From contig JAFKGK010000002.1 of NCBI GenBank assembly GCA_017307165.1, positions 540,817 to 604,816 of the forward strand: a stretch of 64,000 bases of DNA, written 5' to 3'. The position numbers were made by a program, and so were the translations under genes. Position 1 is the first letter of the stretch. Each line of letters opens with the position of its first letter. Origin of the DNA: Candidatus Melainabacteria bacterium. GTDB lineage: Bacteria > Cyanobacteriota > Vampirovibrionia > Obscuribacterales > Obscuribacteraceae. This document shows positions 17,382 through 26,600 of the stretch, one piece after another. A model generated the notes under the pieces. The model was not told where the DNA came from, did no database searches, and saw nothing but the letters and a program-made list of their open reading frames with translations.

Positions 17382-19139
17382 ATGCAAACTAAATCAAGCT
17401 CAATTTTAATGCTGCTCGCCGAGACTCTCACGCTCATGGCCGCATTGACAATAGCTCTGCCTCTTGCTTGTCCAAGCGCGTACGCGGCTGATGATATGCT
17501 CGATAAGGCGCCCGCCAAGGGCGTCGAGTGGACCAAGATCCAGGATCTCAATCCCAATGCCACCACGACAAATAGGCCCATCAAGCAGAAATGGGCGGTG
17601 GTGATTGGCGCAGCAAGATTTAAAGAGTCGCGTCTCAATGGTATCGACTCAAAAATGGATATTGGTGCGCGCAACTTTGCCAACTATCTCAAGGACGACA
17701 AGGGAGGTAGGTTTCCAGCGTCGCACGTCAAGACCCTGATCAATAGCGAAGCCACCAAGCAAAACATCATGGCCAACCTGGGCAAGGGCTGGCTAGGATC
17801 CCTGGCCGGTCCTGACGACCTGGTCGTGGTCTTTATTTCGACGCATGGTTTTCCGACGACTGACGGCAACACCTATTTGAGCGCCTATGACTGTGCGCTG
17901 GATAATGTGTATTCGACTTGTTTTTCGATGGCCAATCTAATGGATACCCTCAAGCAAGAGGTCAAGACTGATCGGATAGTGATGGTGATCGAAGCCCCGT
18001 ATTCGGGGTCAGCGGAGTTGACGGTCGGTGCCAAGGCCCTGGTCAAGGGACTCAGCGTGGACCTCAACAAGATCACGCTGGGCAAGGGTTATATCATCCT
18101 CTCCTCCAGCAAGCCTGATCAGATGACCTGGGGCAATTCTTTTAGCACCAATCTGATCGCGGCCTTAAAAGAAAACAATGGTCTCACAGGTATACAGGAA
18201 GCCTTTGCCAAGGCTCGCGTAAAGACCGAGATCGACACATCGTCTGGCAATGCCAGCCAAAAGAAGCAGACTCCGACGATCAAATCCGATTGGACGGGCA
18301 ATGATATCGTCTTTGGTGCGCCGTGCGCCGAGGAAGTCAAAGAAATACCGGAAAACGTGATGAGCTTTGTCGCGGCAGAGGCCAATTATCTAAAAGCGAA
18401 TCAGGCTGTGGCGGCTGGCAATATGAAAGAAGCAATGAGCGAATACGAGGCTGCGCTGGCCAAAGATCCAAAATATGCCGATGTCTGGGCTGATTATGGT
18501 GCGGTGTTGGCGATCTCTGGCAACTGGCAGGAGGCCGCGACCAAGTATCAAAAGGCGATTGAGCTTAAGCCAAATGATGGTCTATTTAAAGCCAATTATG
18601 CGCGCGTATTGGATAAATTGGGGCGTAAGGACGAGAGCATCGAGCAGCTCGAAAAAGCATATCAGTTGGCGCCCAAGGACAAGGTGATCATCCAGGCACT
18701 GGCGGGCAAATGTATCGCGGCGGGCAATTTTGACAGTGCGATCAGTGTGTTGGAGCAGGGCGTGTATTTGTTTCCAAATAGCGCGCCGATGCATGACAAA
18801 TTGAGCCTGGCATTTGCTCGTACTGGCAATATCAACCAGAGTCTGGCGCATGCCCGCGAGGCAGTAAGGCTGGATCCCAAGCTGATTTCGGCGAGGCTCA
18901 ATCTGGGGTCGGCTTTGATGCTCAAAGGAGATAATGCAGGGGCGAAAGATGCATATGTTGCGGGGGCGCAGATAGCGCCGGATAATGCCGATGCGCATTT
19001 TTTGTTGTCAAACGCGATGGAGCGGATGGGTGATACCAAAGGGGCGGCGACTGAGCTGACTACTTTTGTGCAGTTAGCGCCGGCTCAGGATCCGCGTTTA
19101 GCGTCTGCAAAGGAAAAATTGAAGAATTTGGGTGAGTGA
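17382..19139 (+). CDS. Exported caspase-fold (C14-like) protein with TPR repeats, catalytic Cys replaced
   Basis: 585 residues. Signal peptide to about residue 36 (PSAYAADD). The caspase-like domain spans about 70-320: WAVVIGAARF, the catalytic-type His155 in FISTHGFP, and a strand ending MVIEAPYSGS (202-210). Active C14 proteases have Asp-x-Cys-Tyr/Phe-Ser-Gly here, whereas this one has Glu-Ala-Pro-Tyr-Ser-Gly, with Pro206 at the Cys position. The fold is kept, but protease activity is doubtful. The C-terminal half has five or more TPR units (for example AAGNMKEAMSEYEAALAKDP, GNWQEAATKYQKAIELKP). It follows the hydrolase gene by 12 bp with a GAGTGAGA ribosome-binding site. It may be a binding or scaffold pseudo-protease. 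Confidence 0.85.
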   Translation: MQTKSSSILMLLAETLTLMAALTIALPLACPSAYAADDMLDKAPAKGVEWTKIQDLNPNATTTNRPIKQKWAVVIGAARFKESRLNGIDSKMDIGARNFANYLKDDKGGRFPASHVKTLINSEATKQNIMANLGKGWLGSLAGPDDLVVVFISTHGFPTTDGNTYLSAYDCALDNVYSTCFSMANLMDTLKQEVKTDRIVMVIEAPYSGSAELTVGAKALVKGLSVDLNKITLGKGYIILSSSKPDQMTWGNSFSTNLIAALKENNGLTGIQEAFAKARVKTEIDTSSGNASQKKQTPTIKSDWTGNDIVFGAPCAEEVKEIPENVMSFVAAEANYLKANQAVAAGNMKEAMSEYEAALAKDPKYADVWADYGAVLAISGNWQEAATKYQKAIELKPNDGLFKANYARVLDKLGRKDESIEQLEKAYQLAPKDKVIIQALAGKCIAAGNFDSAISVLEQGVYLFPNSAPMHDKLSLAFARTGNINQSLAHAREAVRLDPKLISARLNLGSALMLKGDNAGAKDAYVAGAQIAPDNADAHFLLSNAMERMGDTKGAATELTTFVQLAPAQDPRLASAKEKLKNLGE

Positions 19140-19229
19140 TTTTTTGTGTGGCCGAGGTCGACTTGCCAGCTAGCCGCGCACGGTTGATTCTTTAAGCCTG
19201 CGCTTTGAGGTCGGTCGCCCCGAGCCCCC

Positions 19230-19362
19230 TATCTCTTTTTCAAACTGCCTCAACTAACTCAAAAACCGGTGACAATAGTGTACAAGTGGCGACATTTAGT
19301 CACCTTTAGTCTACTGTTGTCACCAATTTTTTGGACAGTTTCTCCAAATCAAAAATGAGATA
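19230..19362. repeat. Copy A of a ~134 bp intergenic palindromic repeat
   Basis: Sits between the caspase-fold gene and the next gene. The ends read TATCTCTTTTT and, inverted, AAAAATGAGATA. The centre starts GGTGACAATAGTGTACAAGT (19268-19287) and closes with CTACTGTTGTCACC, the inverted partner, so a long hairpin or cruciform can form. Homologous copies lie at 21973-22106 and 26830-26963. There is no ORF inside. It resembles a REP/MITE-class element; no transposase is seen nearby. Confidence 0.85.
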
Positions 19363-19408
19363 CCGTTCGAGATTATGCGTGATGCATTCTAAACATCGGG
19401 CAAACCCA

Positions 19409-20512
19409 CTACCGAGCCTTAACTCGGGACAGAGCTTTTTTGCCAGCAGCTGTCTTATTTAATTCAATTTCGAGAGGTTTGATAGCGCTTACAAAAAATC
19501 TCCCAGATTCAAAAGCAAATGTTGCTGCATTTTGGATAACATTGGTATTCAACTCAAATTCGTGCAGCTGTGCAATCCAAAGCTCTGACAAAAATGCAAA
19601 CATACTGGAAAAATATCTCGTTGGTACATTGCCTAAAATATCAGATGATTTAATCCGGCAGAATGGGGCAGCAAAAGCTTCGGTGCTAGTCAATTTTGCA
19701 TACGGCAAATGCTTTACGATCCAGCAATACAATCGAAAGCGATAATACAGCACCACAGGATCAAACCTCAAAGCAGAACTGGTTTCATATCTAAAGACAG
19801 TGTGCCCAGCAATAGCAGCAGCATCATCGAGAGTCATTTCCTCAGCAAAGCATTTTGCAAATGTCTCATGAGGAGCATCGTTTCCATCGATGCAATTTCT
19901 GTAAGCATATAGGTCCCAACTCTTGACTTTCTTTAACTCTTTTTCTAGCTTGGCCTTTAAGTCTTTGTCTCCGGTCATCGCACTATTTTGCTCAACAGAT
20001 ATCAGAGCGGAAAGGTAATTTTCGCTACTCTTGAGTTGATCACCTAGCGCCAATACCCAGAGACTATCGGTCTCTTCGGGAAATAATCGATCAAAAAGTC
20101 GCGGAGCAATATCATGATCAGCCTTTGCTGATGAGTCAGCTATAAATGATGAGCCAGCTATAAATAAGTAAGCATTGATTTTGCACATCTCGTCATCAAA
20201 ATTGTCGGTCGCTTTCTCCCAAAGAACCTTAACCTCTTCATACATAGGATCAGATGGCTTCAGACTAAATGGCGCTCCTCCACAAAACTGCAAATAAGGT
20301 TTGTTCGTGATAAACCATTTGAGGTGACGGAATCTATCCGAGTCAACATCATTAGAGGGGGACTTTATCCGTGTATTGTGGTAATAGTGGACTAAATGGG
20401 CTCTTGTGAGCAGATCATCTGGATTATTCTTGAGAATTTCCTCTGCAGACTTAGCTTTTTGAGCATCATTTATTTCATCGTCATAAATTGCGTACAAGAT
20501 TTTATCGTTCAC
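19409..20512 (-). CDS. Helical-repeat (TPR-like) protein, member of a local paralogous family
   Basis: 367 residues from a GTG at 20512, which has AGAAGG 8 bases upstream and leaves 25 bp to the esterase stop. An upstream start at 20575 would overlap the esterase gene. No signal peptide. Its first third (LLTRAHLVHYYHNTRI ... RHLKWFITNKP ... MYEEVKVLWEKATD) matches the same module in the genes at 46040 and 46743: R-x-x-L-x-x-Y-Y, then H-x-x-W-x-I-x-N, then a Y-x-x-V-x-x-x-W helix. These look like degenerate TPR/SEL1-type repeats. The rest is helical and unassigned. It lies directly downstream of the esterase, probably in the same transcript. Function unknown. Confidence 0.7.
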   Translation of the reverse strand: MNDKILYAIYDDEINDAQKAKSAEEILKNNPDDLLTRAHLVHYYHNTRIKSPSNDVDSDRFRHLKWFITNKPYLQFCGGAPFSLKPSDPMYEEVKVLWEKATDNFDDEMCKINAYLFIAGSSFIADSSAKADHDIAPRLFDRLFPEETDSLWVLALGDQLKSSENYLSALISVEQNSAMTGDKDLKAKLEKELKKVKSWDLYAYRNCIDGNDAPHETFAKCFAEEMTLDDAAAIAGHTVFRYETSSALRFDPVVLYYRFRLYCWIVKHLPYAKLTSTEAFAAPFCRIKSSDILGNVPTRYFSSMFAFLSELWIAQLHEFELNTNVIQNAATFAFESGRFFVSAIKPLEIELNKTAAGKKALSRVKAR

Positions 20513-20537
20513 TGTCTCCACCTTCTGTTGCGTGGCA

Positions 20538-21515
20538 TTACGATGCTTCAGCGACAACAAAATTTGCACTGACAAATTTTTCTATTTCTGCAAAACACTC
20601 GGCTTCTTCCGCAAACAATCCAGGGAAAGAATAAAAGCAGTGCGGCATTTCAGCAAAAGCTACGACCTTGATGTGGTCGCAACCTTGATTATGTGCGGCA
20701 TTTCGCACTGCTAGTGTCTGATCAATCAGAGGGTCATCAGTGCCGCAAACGATGAGTGTGCGCGGCCATTTATCGAAGGCAAAAAATATTGGGCTGGCGA
20801 GGGGATTACTCCAATCGGCATAATCAACATAGGCGGCTCGCGCATAAGCCATGAATGGAGAGTCATAGACAACTCCAGATCTTGCGAGGGTGTTGTATGA
20901 GTCGTATTTTTCGAGGTGCATGTCCAACCATGGTGCCAGTAATATCAAGCCAGCGATGGGCGGCTTTGGCTCAAAATCATTGCAGGCGATCGCGAGAGCC
21001 AGATTGCCTCCGGCGGAGTCGCCTGCCAAAAATACGCGGTCGGGGTCAAATCGTCCACGCATGGTGGCAAAGCATTGCTGTAATACCCTTTGGCATTGCT
21101 GCAATGCTTGCGGGAAAGGGGCTTCTGGAGTCAATGCATAGTTGATACTGACGACAATGGCTTGCGACTGGTGGCTGAGTTGCCGGGTGATGTAATCGGT
21201 ATCTTGTGAGCAGCCCACGACAAAGCCGCCACCATGCATGTAGATGATCAGTGGTGGCAGATTGTTTGAGGCAGCGGCAGAGATTAGGGTTGTGGGCTGA
21301 TAGATTGCGCAAGAAATATCAGCGATGGTTTGCTCATCAATGCATATCAGATCTCTTAAATGCTGCGGTGTGGGTGCGAGGTCAGTCCGCGACTCCGAAA
21401 ATGGATCACGCATATAGATGCTGCGTAGCGCGCTGGCCATGATCTCGCGCATGGCGCTGGGGCGCCTTATGCGTGAGATCAAATCATAGAGAGGCTGAGA
21501 TTTGGGCATGGTCAT
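20538..21515 (-). CDS. Alpha/beta hydrolase of the hormone-sensitive-lipase (HSL) esterase family
   Basis: 325 residues from the ATG at 21515, which overlaps the upstream stop codon by one base (TGATG), a typical coupling signal. A start at 21551 inside the upstream gene is less likely. Motifs: oxyanion-hole HGGG (94-97), nucleophile elbow GDSAGG with Ser167, the acid in IVCGTDDPLID and the His in EMPHCFYSF. These define the HSL-type (family IV) carboxylesterases acting on short- to medium-chain esters in the cytoplasm. The natural substrate is unknown. Operon order: membrane protein (21515-21943), esterase, TPR-like gene. Confidence 0.9.
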   Translation of the reverse strand: MTMPKSQPLYDLISRIRRPSAMREIMASALRSIYMRDPFSESRTDLAPTPQHLRDLICIDEQTIADISCAIYQPTTLISAAASNNLPPLIIYMHGGGFVVGCSQDTDYITRQLSHQSQAIVVSINYALTPEAPFPQALQQCQRVLQQCFATMRGRFDPDRVFLAGDSAGGNLALAIACNDFEPKPPIAGLILLAPWLDMHLEKYDSYNTLARSGVVYDSPFMAYARAAYVDYADWSNPLASPIFFAFDKWPRTLIVCGTDDPLIDQTLAVRNAAHNQGCDHIKVVAFAEMPHCFYSFPGLFAEEAECFAEIEKFVSANFVVAEAS

Positions 21516-21943
21516 CAAACCGATTGCCAGGCGATCGACCCTAAAGACCATGCAGCGATCATGCCCCAGATAAACACATCGACCTGGAGATACAGGTGGC
21601 GTTTTGGCATTTTTATCAAGCGTCTATAGAACGCGTCGCAGCCAATAAAGGATAAATTTAGGAGGCTTCCTGCCAACATATAGCAGTAGATCTCGTTCCA
21701 ACATTCATCAGCGATTTGGCTGTTGGTCACCAACCCACCCGGCCTTGGCTCTGAAATCATCAGGACAGTCATAGAGAGGCTATGCATACCATAAATGACT
21801 GCAAAAAATATCAAAACCAATAATGTCGTTCGAGCAAATAACCAGATCAAAGTTGTCACCCCCACATCCAATATAGACGATGGGGAGGGGAAAGTGACCT
21901 CGAGGGGACTGGTGTCCACGATTTTTGGCAAAATCAAAAACAA
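21515..21943 (-). CDS. Small membrane protein, N-terminus overlapping a repeat remnant
   Basis: Up to 142 residues from a TTG at 21943; later GTG codons are possible. Three or four hydrophobic segments are visible (TTLIWLFARTTLLVLIFFAVIYG, IYCYMLAGSLLNLSFIG, VDVFIWGMIAAWSLGSIAW), so it is an inner-membrane protein. Its last base overlaps the esterase start (TGATG), so the two are translated together. The first ~18 codons lie in sequence that resembles the right half of the dispersed palindromic repeat, so the true N-terminus may be shorter. No family recognised. Confidence 0.6.
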   Translation of the reverse strand: MFLILPKIVDTSPLEVTFPSPSSILDVGVTTLIWLFARTTLLVLIFFAVIYGMHSLSMTVLMISEPRPGGLVTNSQIADECWNEIYCYMLAGSLLNLSFIGCDAFYRRLIKMPKRHLYLQVDVFIWGMIAAWSLGSIAWQSV

Positions 21944-21951
21944 GATACCGC
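21889..21951. repeat. Remnant of the intergenic palindromic repeat
   Basis: Reads like the right half of copies A-C: a GTGACCTC...GACTGGTGTC stretch matches TCACCTCTAGTCCACTGTTGTC of copy C at many positions, followed by ATTTTTGG and AAAATCAAAAACAAGATACC, which is nearly the right end of copy B. It lies only 22 bp from copy B and is diverged in the centre, so it may be an older insertion or a failed tandem copy. Confidence 0.5.
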
Positions 21952-21972
21952 CCCCAGTCGCCCGGAGCCCTC

Positions 21973-22106
21973 TATCTCTTTTTCAAACCACCCCAACTAA
22001 CTCAAAAACCAGTGACAACTGTCTACTAACGGTGACAAAGTTGTCGCCACTTGTACACTGTTGTCACCGTTTTTTGCGCCAGCTTTCCAAAACCAAAAAC
22101 AAGATA
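21973..22106. repeat. Copy B of the palindromic repeat, core inverted relative to A and C
   Basis: The left arm (TATCTCTTTTTCAAAC, then CAACTAACTCAAAAACC) matches copy A in the forward direction. The core, however, reads ACTTGTACACTGTTGTCACC (22049-22068) on the plus strand, the reverse complement of the core start in copies A and C. The arms therefore keep their orientation while the centre is flipped, as expected if the internal inverted repeats recombined. It is located between the membrane-protein gene and the GGDEF-like gene. Confidence 0.85.
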
Positions 22107-22134
22107 CCGCACCGCGCCCCGCCGCCCGCACCAT

Positions 22135-22863
22135 TTACAAATCTGGAAAAACCACACTATTTCCCCCCGCCGCCATCGCCGATTTGAGGGCACCTACCGC
22201 CAGCTCAATCAACTGATCGGCCTTATCGATCCGCGGCTCCGCCTCCAGATCGATATTGGCACCACCCACGGTTACGGTCAGATAAATACTGGTATCGCCA
22301 AATTCGACCGGCAGATCCTCCATCTTTGTCCTGATGCGCTCAGCGGCCACCTGTGCGCCACCACGTGCGGTCTCAGGCAAAATAATGCCAAAACAATCAT
22401 CGCGACAACGGCCAGCCACATCCACATCACGGACGCAGCCCAGCAAGGCGCGGCCGCAACCTAAAATCACTGCATTTTCACCTGCCAACCCATGCCGCTC
22501 CAGCACCCGCGACAATTTGTCGATAGTGACAAAAAGCACGCTCAGCGGGCGCTTATAACGCACTGCGCGCTTGACCTCATAATTGAGACGCTTGTAGAAA
22601 GTCCAAAAATTGTAAGAGGTCAAATCGAGCAAGGCACGCCGCTCGACCTCCTCATCAGAAAGCGACGGATCCTCGATAGAGCGATCGGCAAAGAGTTTGG
22701 ACTGCTCGGCAGGGATCTCGAGCCCTGATTCTTCTTTGAGATGCCAGGGCATTTCATTTGTCTTGGCCCTGAGCTCCGCCAGCCTCTTTTGAAAGAGCAT
22801 CTCCCGCTCTTCGGCCTGACTCATGCGTCGCTTGCGATTTTGGTCCGATTCGCCGCTGCTCAT
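22135..22863 (-). CDS. Degenerate GGDEF-domain protein
   Basis: 242 residues. The N-terminal third is charged and helical (MSSGESDQNRKRRMSQAEER...). From residue ~90 the protein follows the GGDEF fold: FYKRLNYEVKRAVRYKRPLSVLFVTIDKL, ALLGCVRDVDVAGR, then RCRDDCFGIILPET where active diguanylate cyclases have GGDEF, then AERIRTKMEDLP, TVTVGGANI and LIELAVGALKSAMAAGGN. The signature reads CRDDC, so cyclase activity is unlikely; it may bind nucleotides or act as a regulator. The ATG follows the lipoprotein stop by two bases, with GGGGAG upstream, so the two genes are co-translated. Confidence 0.75.
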   Translation of the reverse strand: MSSGESDQNRKRRMSQAEEREMLFQKRLAELRAKTNEMPWHLKEESGLEIPAEQSKLFADRSIEDPSLSDEEVERRALLDLTSYNFWTFYKRLNYEVKRAVRYKRPLSVLFVTIDKLSRVLERHGLAGENAVILGCGRALLGCVRDVDVAGRCRDDCFGIILPETARGGAQVAAERIRTKMEDLPVEFGDTSIYLTVTVGGANIDLEAEPRIDKADQLIELAVGALKSAMAAGGNSVVFPDL

Positions 22864-22865
22864 CG

Positions 22866-23528
22866 TTACTCCCCTGTCGTGACGTGATCGTCTGTTGTCA
22901 CATGAGGAGCGCGGCCGTATTCGTCAGCAAAATTGCGTGGGCTACCCTCAACATCGGCAAATTTGAAAACCATGTCCTGCTCCTGATCATGAGCCATTAT
23001 GCCCAGCGAATTGATCTTAGGTCCAAAGCGTTTTTCGGCTGCGCGCCACCAGAGCTCTCCAGCATCCCAGAGAGATTCGTGTACCCACGCGACTTGCATT
23101 TTTTTACTTTCTTTCTTAAAAGACTGCCCATAAGCGGATGACTCAGACCAGTACTTGCGGGCAAAGGCCGCGCGTCGCGTATAAGAAATGTACGATGACG
23201 GTCTATTGATCAGATCCTGGTCAGTTGATTCGATAAAGCGGCGGTAGGCTTCCGCAAACTCAGCCTTGGCCATTGGCGAAAGTTTGCCATATGGCGACTT
23301 AAAGACCCGCGGCTCTCGACCGCAAATCCAACCGTCGGTGTATTCGCTATCGCATTTTGCGGCGATCTGGGCGATCTCATCGAGGGTGACGCGTTCTTGC
23401 GAACCAGCTCGGCTCACGGCGCGGCTATCCCCATCAGCCACTGCCGCATCTTTAACAGCGCACCCGCCACAACTGGCGACGACGGCACCGACTGCTAAAC
23501 ACAAATAAATAAAATGGGGTTTTGACAA
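22866..23528 (-). CDS. Putative lipoprotein of unknown function
   Basis: 220 residues. The N-terminal hydrophobic stretch (LCLAVGAVVASCGGC) contains lipobox-like Cys residues, so the protein is likely lipidated and exported. The mature part is mixed helical, with no recognised domain (IAAKCDSEYTDGWICGREPRV, then Tyr/Trp-rich segments KYWSESSAYG and LWDAGELWWRAAEKRFGPK). It is upstream of, and two bases from, the degenerate GGDEF gene, and divergent from the fatty-acid oxidation gene. Function unknown. Confidence 0.65.
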   Translation of the reverse strand: MSKPHFIYLCLAVGAVVASCGGCAVKDAAVADGDSRAVSRAGSQERVTLDEIAQIAAKCDSEYTDGWICGREPRVFKSPYGKLSPMAKAEFAEAYRRFIESTDQDLINRPSSYISYTRRAAFARKYWSESSAYGQSFKKESKKMQVAWVHESLWDAGELWWRAAEKRFGPKINSLGIMAHDQEQDMVFKFADVEGSPRNFADEYGRAPHVTTDDHVTTGE

Positions 23529-23604
23529 GGGGGCACCTTTGGCCTGAGATATGGTCGCTGAGCAGATAATGATAAACTACGGTTTTGACTTGAGAGTTAT
23601 ACAT

Positions 23605-26600
23605 ATGTCCGATCCGACAGCAAAAGAGCCCCTACAGACGCGAGAAAGCGCCCCGGCGCCTTACAAACCTGGACAGGGAGTCATGTGTCGTATCGAAAGC
23701 GCCGAGCCCGGTGGGTATCTGGCCACGGTGCTTGGCATTGGCGGCCCACCTCTTGCCAATCCCGAAAACGACGCCGCTCCGGTTCTCAAGGCCTTTGTGC
23801 CGAGCTCGGAGCCCTTGCGCATCGGGCAGATCATCCCTGCGACTTTTGTTTGCATGCATGGCAACAAGGCCTTGATGACTTTTGCTTACATGCTCGGCAC
23901 CACCGAAAGAGTGCAGCACAGCACCGCTCCAGACTCCGAAAACGCCTTTGCCATCTGGGTCGACTCTTATCCTAGCTCGCAAAAATTGCGCCGCGCGGTA
24001 GATATCATCATGCCGTCGCTTTCGGGCAAGCTCCTGCACGAGTTGACTTGCAGAGACTGCGATGTCGATGCGCTCCTGCGCGACCTGGAGCTCGCGGCAT
24101 TTACAGGGACGCTCAAGGCACGCTCCGAGTCGCTCAAATCGCGTTCGGCGATGCTGCTCTATCGTGGACGCGTAGTAGGTGCGATCTATGGCCGCAAGGA
24201 TCTCAATGAGCCGCTCGACATCCAAAAATCCCTCGCTCTGATCAAGGGTGACCTCAAAAACGCAGACACCCTGATCCAGGTCTACGAATTGCCGCAAAAT
24301 GTGGTGCTTTCAATGTCAGCGATTTTTCTCGGCTGTCCGGTGACAAATGATGGCAGCCTTGATGTCAAAGATTTTGTCGATACCACGCTGATGTCGATGC
24401 GACTCTCAGGAGAAATGGGATGCATTACCATCGCGCACGAGGCACAGCGCCCGGATATCCTGCTATTTATCGATCGCGGCGACCTCACCGGTGGTTTTGA
24501 GATCGAGACGACGACATACGAGACGGAGCGCACCACCCTTGATGCTCATATTGCCGCAGCCGATGCGGCTTTGCTCGACGTGCACATGCTACCGGAGCAG
24601 ATGCTCTCCGATCAGATGACTTTTGGTTATAAATTGACTGATGGACAAGATAGAGGAAACACAAAAATGATCACCAACCCAACAATCGACTATAAAGGCG
24701 AGTCGTTGGCCCTCGAGACCGATGCTGACGGCGTGGCGATCCTGTGGTTTGACAATCCGGGCAGCGTCAACAGCTTGAGCACTGCAGTGTTAAATGAGTT
24801 GACCGAGGTGGTTTCTCTACTCGAAAAATCAGCAGATCGCATAAAGATCGTGGTGATGGCCTCTAAAAAGAAAGATCAATTTATCTCGGGGGCAGATCTG
24901 CACGAGATCATGGGATTTAAAAATGAGGGTGAAGCCCTCAAATTATCCAGTGACGGCCAGGCAGCCTTTAATCGATTGGCAAATCTCAAGCAGACGACCA
25001 TAGCAGCAGTGCATGGCACCTGTCTTGGTGGCGGCCTAGAAGCGGCGCTGTGTGCTGATATCAGGTTGGCGTCGGATCATCCTTCGACTTTGATCGGCTT
25101 GCCCGAGGTGCGCCTGGGCTTGATCCCAGGCCTGGGCGGGACGCAACGTCTACCCCGCTTGATCCCGGTTAGGCAGGCGATCGAGTTTATCCTCAACAGC
25201 GATGCTGTCGATGCTCACAAGGCACTCGAAATGGGCATCGTCGACCGCATCTCAGCGAGCAACAATGAGGATCTGATCGAGGCGGCGCGCAAACTAGGAC
25301 GCGAGATCCTCACCGGCTATATTTTTGAGCGCGCGCCACGTCCCGCCGAAAAGCCCGAAAAACTCAAGACAGTCTTTGCCACCATGGAGCGCTCGATCCG
25401 GATCAGGCTCAAGGGGCATTATCCCGCGCCGATACAGGCGATCGCGGCAGTGCGGCATGCAGTGGAGTCACCACTGGCGGCAGGTTTGGCATTTGAAGCC
25501 GAGGCATTTGCAGGCCTGGCCATATCAAGGCAGTCGAGCAATCTGATCCAATTGTTTTTTTCGCATGATTTTATCGCGAGATCGGCAGAGCGCTCAGCTA
25601 CCAAAAATGGTGGCACGATTATCCAAAATCTCGGCATCGTCGGCTCGGGTACGATGGGCCTGGATATTGCTAAATTGGCCTTGCACAAGGGTCTATATGT
25701 GACGCTCAAGACGAGCCATGCGGACAAGATTGCAGAGCTGCATGAGTTTTTTGCTCAGCATGGTTATCCGACCGACAAGGTACGTGTGACCGGTGATTAC
25801 GCAGATCTAAAAGATTGCGATGTGGTACTGGAAGCGGTGCTCGAAGAACCGGAGCTCAAGCGCCAGGTACTTGGCGAGATCGAGCGTGCGGTGAGCGAGA
25901 CTTGCGTGATCTTAACCAATACCTCTAGTATCGAGCTTTTGGAGCTGGGGCAGGATCTGCAACATCCAGAGCGGTTTGCTGGCACGCACTTCTTTTATCC
26001 GGTGGACAAGATGCAATTGGTGGAGGTCATCAATCATCCCTCGACCAATGCAAAATCTGGCGCCAAGGCTCTTGGCCTTGCTTGCTTACTCAAAAAAGTA
26101 CCCATCTCAGTGCAGGACAGCAATGGCTTTTTGGTCAATCGTCTTTTGACGGTGCTCTTGCTCGAAGCAGCGCGGATGTATGAGGAGATGACCCCGGTCA
26201 ATTGGATCGAGGATGCGGCTCTGGCATTTGGTTTGCCGATGGGGCCTTTCAATTTGATGGATGAGCTGGGTGCCGATCTGTGTTTTTCGGTGGCAAGACG
26301 TCTGCACAGGACGCTGGGCGATCGATTTGCGCCGCCGACTTCGTTAAAAGCCGCTGAGGATGCGGGGATCAAAGGCAAGTATTTTGGCAAGGGCTTTTAT
26401 GTCTGGGATGAGAAAGGTCGCAAAGGTGACTTGAGCCCCGAGTTTGCGGGGATGAAATACACGAAGGTGGCTGCTGAGAAGGCAGATGCTGAGACCCTGG
26501 AAAAGATACAAAACAGGCTGATCTTGCCGATGATCGATGAGGCCTCGAGGTGCCTGGAAGAAAAAGTGGTGCGCAAACCGCGGGAGTTGGATCTGGCTTT

